A stretch of DNA of 64,000 bases, taken from positions 310,001 to 374,000 of the forward strand of contig NZ_FNCI01000001.1 of NCBI RefSeq assembly GCF_900100755.1. The letters run 5' to 3'. Every line of letters begins with the position of its first letter. Position 1 is the first letter of the stretch. Both the position numbers and the translations under genes were made by a program. Shown piece by piece: positions 61,914-64,000 of the stretch. This DNA is from Onishia taeanensis (GTDB lineage Bacteria > Pseudomonadota > Gammaproteobacteria > Pseudomonadales > Halomonadaceae). The notes under the pieces are model-generated. The model was not told where the DNA came from. It saw nothing but the letters and a program-made list of their open reading frames with translations, and made no database searches.

Positions 61914-62663
61914 ATGCTGCGTTCATTCACTCTTTCTCTGTTGGGTGCTGCGGCACTCGCTACAGCCGGGCTGGCCCAGGCCGACGATCCGCTCAAGGTC
62001 GGTATGTCCGGTGGGTACTTCCCCTTCACCTTCGTCGAACAGGATGAGCTCAAGGGCTTCGAGGTCGATGTGCTTGAGGCCGTCGCCGAGCAGATGGGCG
62101 TCGAGGTGGAATTCGTGACCGCCAACTTCTCCGGCCTGTTCGGCATGCTCGAGTCGGGACGCATCGACACCATTGCCAACCAGATCACCATCACCGACGA
62201 GCGTGAGGCGAAGTATCTCTTCACCGACCCCTACGTCTATGACGGCGCTCAAGTGGTGGTCAAGCGCGGCAACGACAGCATTCATGGCGTCGAGGACCTG
62301 CGCGGCAAGTCGGTGGCGGTCAACCTGGGCTCCAACTACGAAGCCCTGCTCGAGGAGCTGCCCTACGCCGACGAGATCGACATTCGCACCTACGAGAGCA
62401 ATATCGAACAGGACACGGCGCTGGGTCGGGTCGATGCCTTCGTCATGGACCGGGTCAGTGCCAGTCAGGTGATCAAGGAAAAACCGCTGCCGCTGGCGCT
62501 CGCCGGTCAGCCGTTCTCCCAGATCCGCAATGCGCTGCCGTTCCGCGAGGACGACGCCGAACTGCGGGACCGGGTCAACGCGGCGCTGTCGGAACTGCGC
62601 AGCGACGGCACGCTGAGCGAGATTTCCGAGCGCTGGTTCGGTACCGATATCACCCGCCCGTAA
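61914..62663 (+). CDS. Amino acid (probably cystine) ABC transporter binding protein
   Basis: This periplasmic solute-binding protein belongs to the polar amino acid family. The 249-residue product has a signal peptide (SFTLSLLGAAALATAGLAQA) and the ligand-binding fold with GGYFPFTFVEQDELKGFEVD. It has SGLFGMLESGRIDTIANQIT and YLFTDPYVYDGAQVVVKRGN; the DTIANQI segment resembles cystine-binding FliY/TcyJ and TcyA proteins. The ATG at 61914 follows CAGGAGAG. An in-frame ATG at 61839 precedes the promoter -10 and is rejected. The permease gene follows after nine bases. Substrate is inferred from the motif only. Confidence 0.87.
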   Translation: MLRSFTLSLLGAAALATAGLAQADDPLKVGMSGGYFPFTFVEQDELKGFEVDVLEAVAEQMGVEVEFVTANFSGLFGMLESGRIDTIANQITITDEREAKYLFTDPYVYDGAQVVVKRGNDSIHGVEDLRGKSVAVNLGSNYEALLEELPYADEIDIRTYESNIEQDTALGRVDAFVMDRVSASQVIKEKPLPLALAGQPFSQIRNALPFREDDAELRDRVNAALSELRSDGTLSEISERWFGTDITRP

Positions 62664-62672
62664 TCGGGAGTC

Positions 62673-63350
62673 ATGATGAACGTGCTCGACGTTGATTACA
62701 TGCTTCAGCTGGTGCCGGTCCTGCTGAGCTATTTGCCGCTGACCCTGGAGATGGCCGGGGCCGGCATGGTGCTGGCCCTGATACTGGCCTGCCTGCTGGC
62801 CGTGATCCGGGTGCTGGCGATTCCCGGTTTGAATGCGCTCACGCTGCTGTTCATCTCGTTCTTTCGCGGCACGCCACTGCTGGTCCAGCTTTTCCTGTTC
62901 TATTACGGGCTGCCCCAGTTGTTCAGTGCGCTGACCGAGATCAATGGTATTACCGCCACCATCCTCGGCCTGACCTTGCACTTTTCCGCCTACATGGCGG
63001 AATCGATCCGTGCGGCGATCGTCGGGGTGGATCGCAGCCAGACCGAGGCGGCGCTGTCGATCGGCATGACCAATGGGCAGCTGATGCGGCGCATCGTGCT
63101 GCCCCAGGCGACCCGCATCGCCGTGCCGACCCTGATGAACTACTTCATTGACATGATCAAGGCCACCTCGCTGGCCTTCACCCTGGGCGTCACGGAGCTG
63201 ATGGGGGCTACTCAGAAGGAGGCCGCCGGCAGTTTCCTTTACTTCGAGGCCTTCATTACGGTCGCGGTGATCTATTGGGGGATCGTCGAGCTGTTGGCCT
63301 GGCTGCAGCGGCGCCTGGAGGCACGATTCAACGAGGCCTATCAACGATGA
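62673..63350 (+). CDS. Amino acid (probably cystine) ABC transporter permease
   Basis: This inner-membrane permease belongs to the HisM/TcyB type. The 225-residue product has about five membrane helices, starting near [20 protein letters not shown]. It carries [20 protein letters not shown], diagnostic of polar amino acid permeases, and the EAA loop [20 protein letters not shown] that contacts the ATPase. The two initial ATG codons follow an ordinary ribosome binding site. Its stop overlaps the ATPase start (ATGA). Confidence 0.93.
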   Translation: MMNVLDVDYMLQLVPVLLSYLPLTLEMAGAGMVLALILACLLAVIRVLAIPGLNALTLLFISFFRGTPLLVQLFLFYYGLPQLFSALTEINGITATILGLTLHFSAYMAESIRAAIVGVDRSQTEAALSIGMTNGQLMRRIVLPQATRIAVPTLMNYFIDMIKATSLAFTLGVTELMGATQKEAAGSFLYFEAFITVAVIYWGIVELLAWLQRRLEARFNEAYQR

Positions 63351-64000
63351 TAAGGGTAGAAGGACTGATCAAGCGCTTTCAGGGCAACGCGGTACTCAGC
63401 GGTATCGACCTGGAAATTCAGCAGGGTGAAATCATCGTAGTGATCGGCCCGTCCGGTACCGGGAAGTCGACGCTGCTGCGCTGCCTGAACTTTCTCGAAC
63501 GGCCGGATGCCGGGCGGATTCGTATCGGCAATCTCGACGTTGACGCCGCCCGTCCGCGCAAGGCGGATATTCTGGCGCTGCGCCGGGCGACGGCCTTCGT
63601 GTTTCAGAACTATGCCCTGTTCGCTAACAAGACGGCGCTTGAAAACATTAGCGAGGGCCTGATCGTGGTCAACCGCTGGCCCAAGGACAAGGCGTACGCT
63701 CGCGGGCGGGAGATTCTCGAGCGCATCGGGCTTGCCGACAAGGCGGATGCCTATCCTGCCTCGCTCTCCGGTGGACAGCAGCAGCGCGTCGGCATAGGTC
63801 GCGCCATGGCGGCTCAGGCCGAGGTGATCCTGTTCGATGAGCCGACCTCGTCGCTGGACCCGGAGTGGGTCGAAGAGGTGCTGGGGCTGATGAAGCAGCT
63901 GGCCGAGGAGCGTCAGACCATGCTGGTGGTGACTCACGAGATGGCATTTGCCCGCGACGTGGCCGACCGGGTGATCTTCATGGAAGGCGGGCGCATTGTC
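63347..64000 (+). CDS. Amino acid ABC transporter ATPase, 3' end beyond window
   Basis: This is the ATP-binding subunit of the transporter, cut by the window edge after 218 codons with no stop. Visible motifs are Walker [10 protein letters not shown] (34-42), the Q-loop [17 protein letters not shown], the signature [16 protein letters not shown], Walker [19 protein letters not shown] and the switch His in [17 protein letters not shown]. About 25-30 C-terminal residues should lie beyond base 64000. It is of the GlnQ/TcyC type and overlaps the permease by four bases. Confidence 0.95.
   Translation, partial: MIRVEGLIKRFQGNAVLSGIDLEIQQGEIIVVIGPSGTGKSTLLRCLNFLERPDAGRIRIGNLDVDAARPRKADILALRRATAFVFQNYALFANKTALENISEGLIVVNRWPKDKAYARGREILERIGLADKADAYPASLSGGQQQRVGIGRAMAAQAEVILFDEPTSSLDPEWVEEVLGLMKQLAEERQTMLVVTHEMAFARDVADRVIFMEGGRIV

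Overview
The window is 64 kb of GC-rich DNA from a gammaproteobacterium. The run orn / queG / nnr-tsaE-amidase-mutL-miaA-hfq-hflX-hflK-hflC-hisZ-purA, the rhdA-psd pair, a sufBCDST operon behind an Rrf2 regulator and a rimB-rimK pair fit a Halomonas-like (Halomonadaceae) or related oceanospirillalean genome. This placement is inference from gene content and composition, not from a marker gene.

Region 1 (1-834) is a leader with no gene I can support; it holds an 11-bp inverted repeat. Region 2 (835-29121) is one 28-kb, plus-strand type VI secretion system (T6SS) transcription unit: tssB, tssC, tssE, tssF, tssG, fha, tssJ, tssK, tssL, clpV (tssH), a sigma-54 activator (vasH), vasI/tagO, tssA, tssM, a GNAT acetyltransferase, a PAAR tip, vgrG, a DUF4123 adaptor, an unrecognised 1201-residue putative membrane-active effector and a membrane protein that is its likely immunity partner. 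Most junctions overlap or are only a few bases apart. hcp (tssD) is absent. The effector and immunity genes have AT-rich patches, and the immunity-like gene contains a run of ten G.

Region 3 (29430-32921) is a three-gene periplasmic dehydrogenase operon: a Tat-exported small subunit, an FAD GMC oxidoreductase with a CC-x4-C-x3-C cysteine set, and a tri-haem cytochrome c. Region 4 (33069-51266) is core genome: psd, rhodanese and rsgA on the minus strand; orn; queG; then a long plus-strand housekeeping run covering metabolite repair, tRNA modification, cell-wall amidase, mismatch repair, Hfq, HflX, the HflKC membrane complex and HisZ/PurA.

Region 5 (51618-57604) is a SUF iron-sulfur assembly operon. 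It is preceded by a sigma-70 promoter overlapped by an IscR-type palindrome, with a near-consensus Fur box further upstream, so both cluster and iron status probably control it. Region 6 (57653-61454) holds a SanA/YdcF-like envelope protein converging on and overlapping a small helical protein, then the minus-strand group DUF3549, RimB-like protease and RimK. Region 7 (61455-64000) has a leader with a perfect DnaA box and a dyad operator around a TATAAT box, then a polar amino acid (probably cystine) ABC transporter whose ATPase runs off the end.

No tRNA, rRNA, CRISPR array or insertion sequence was seen.
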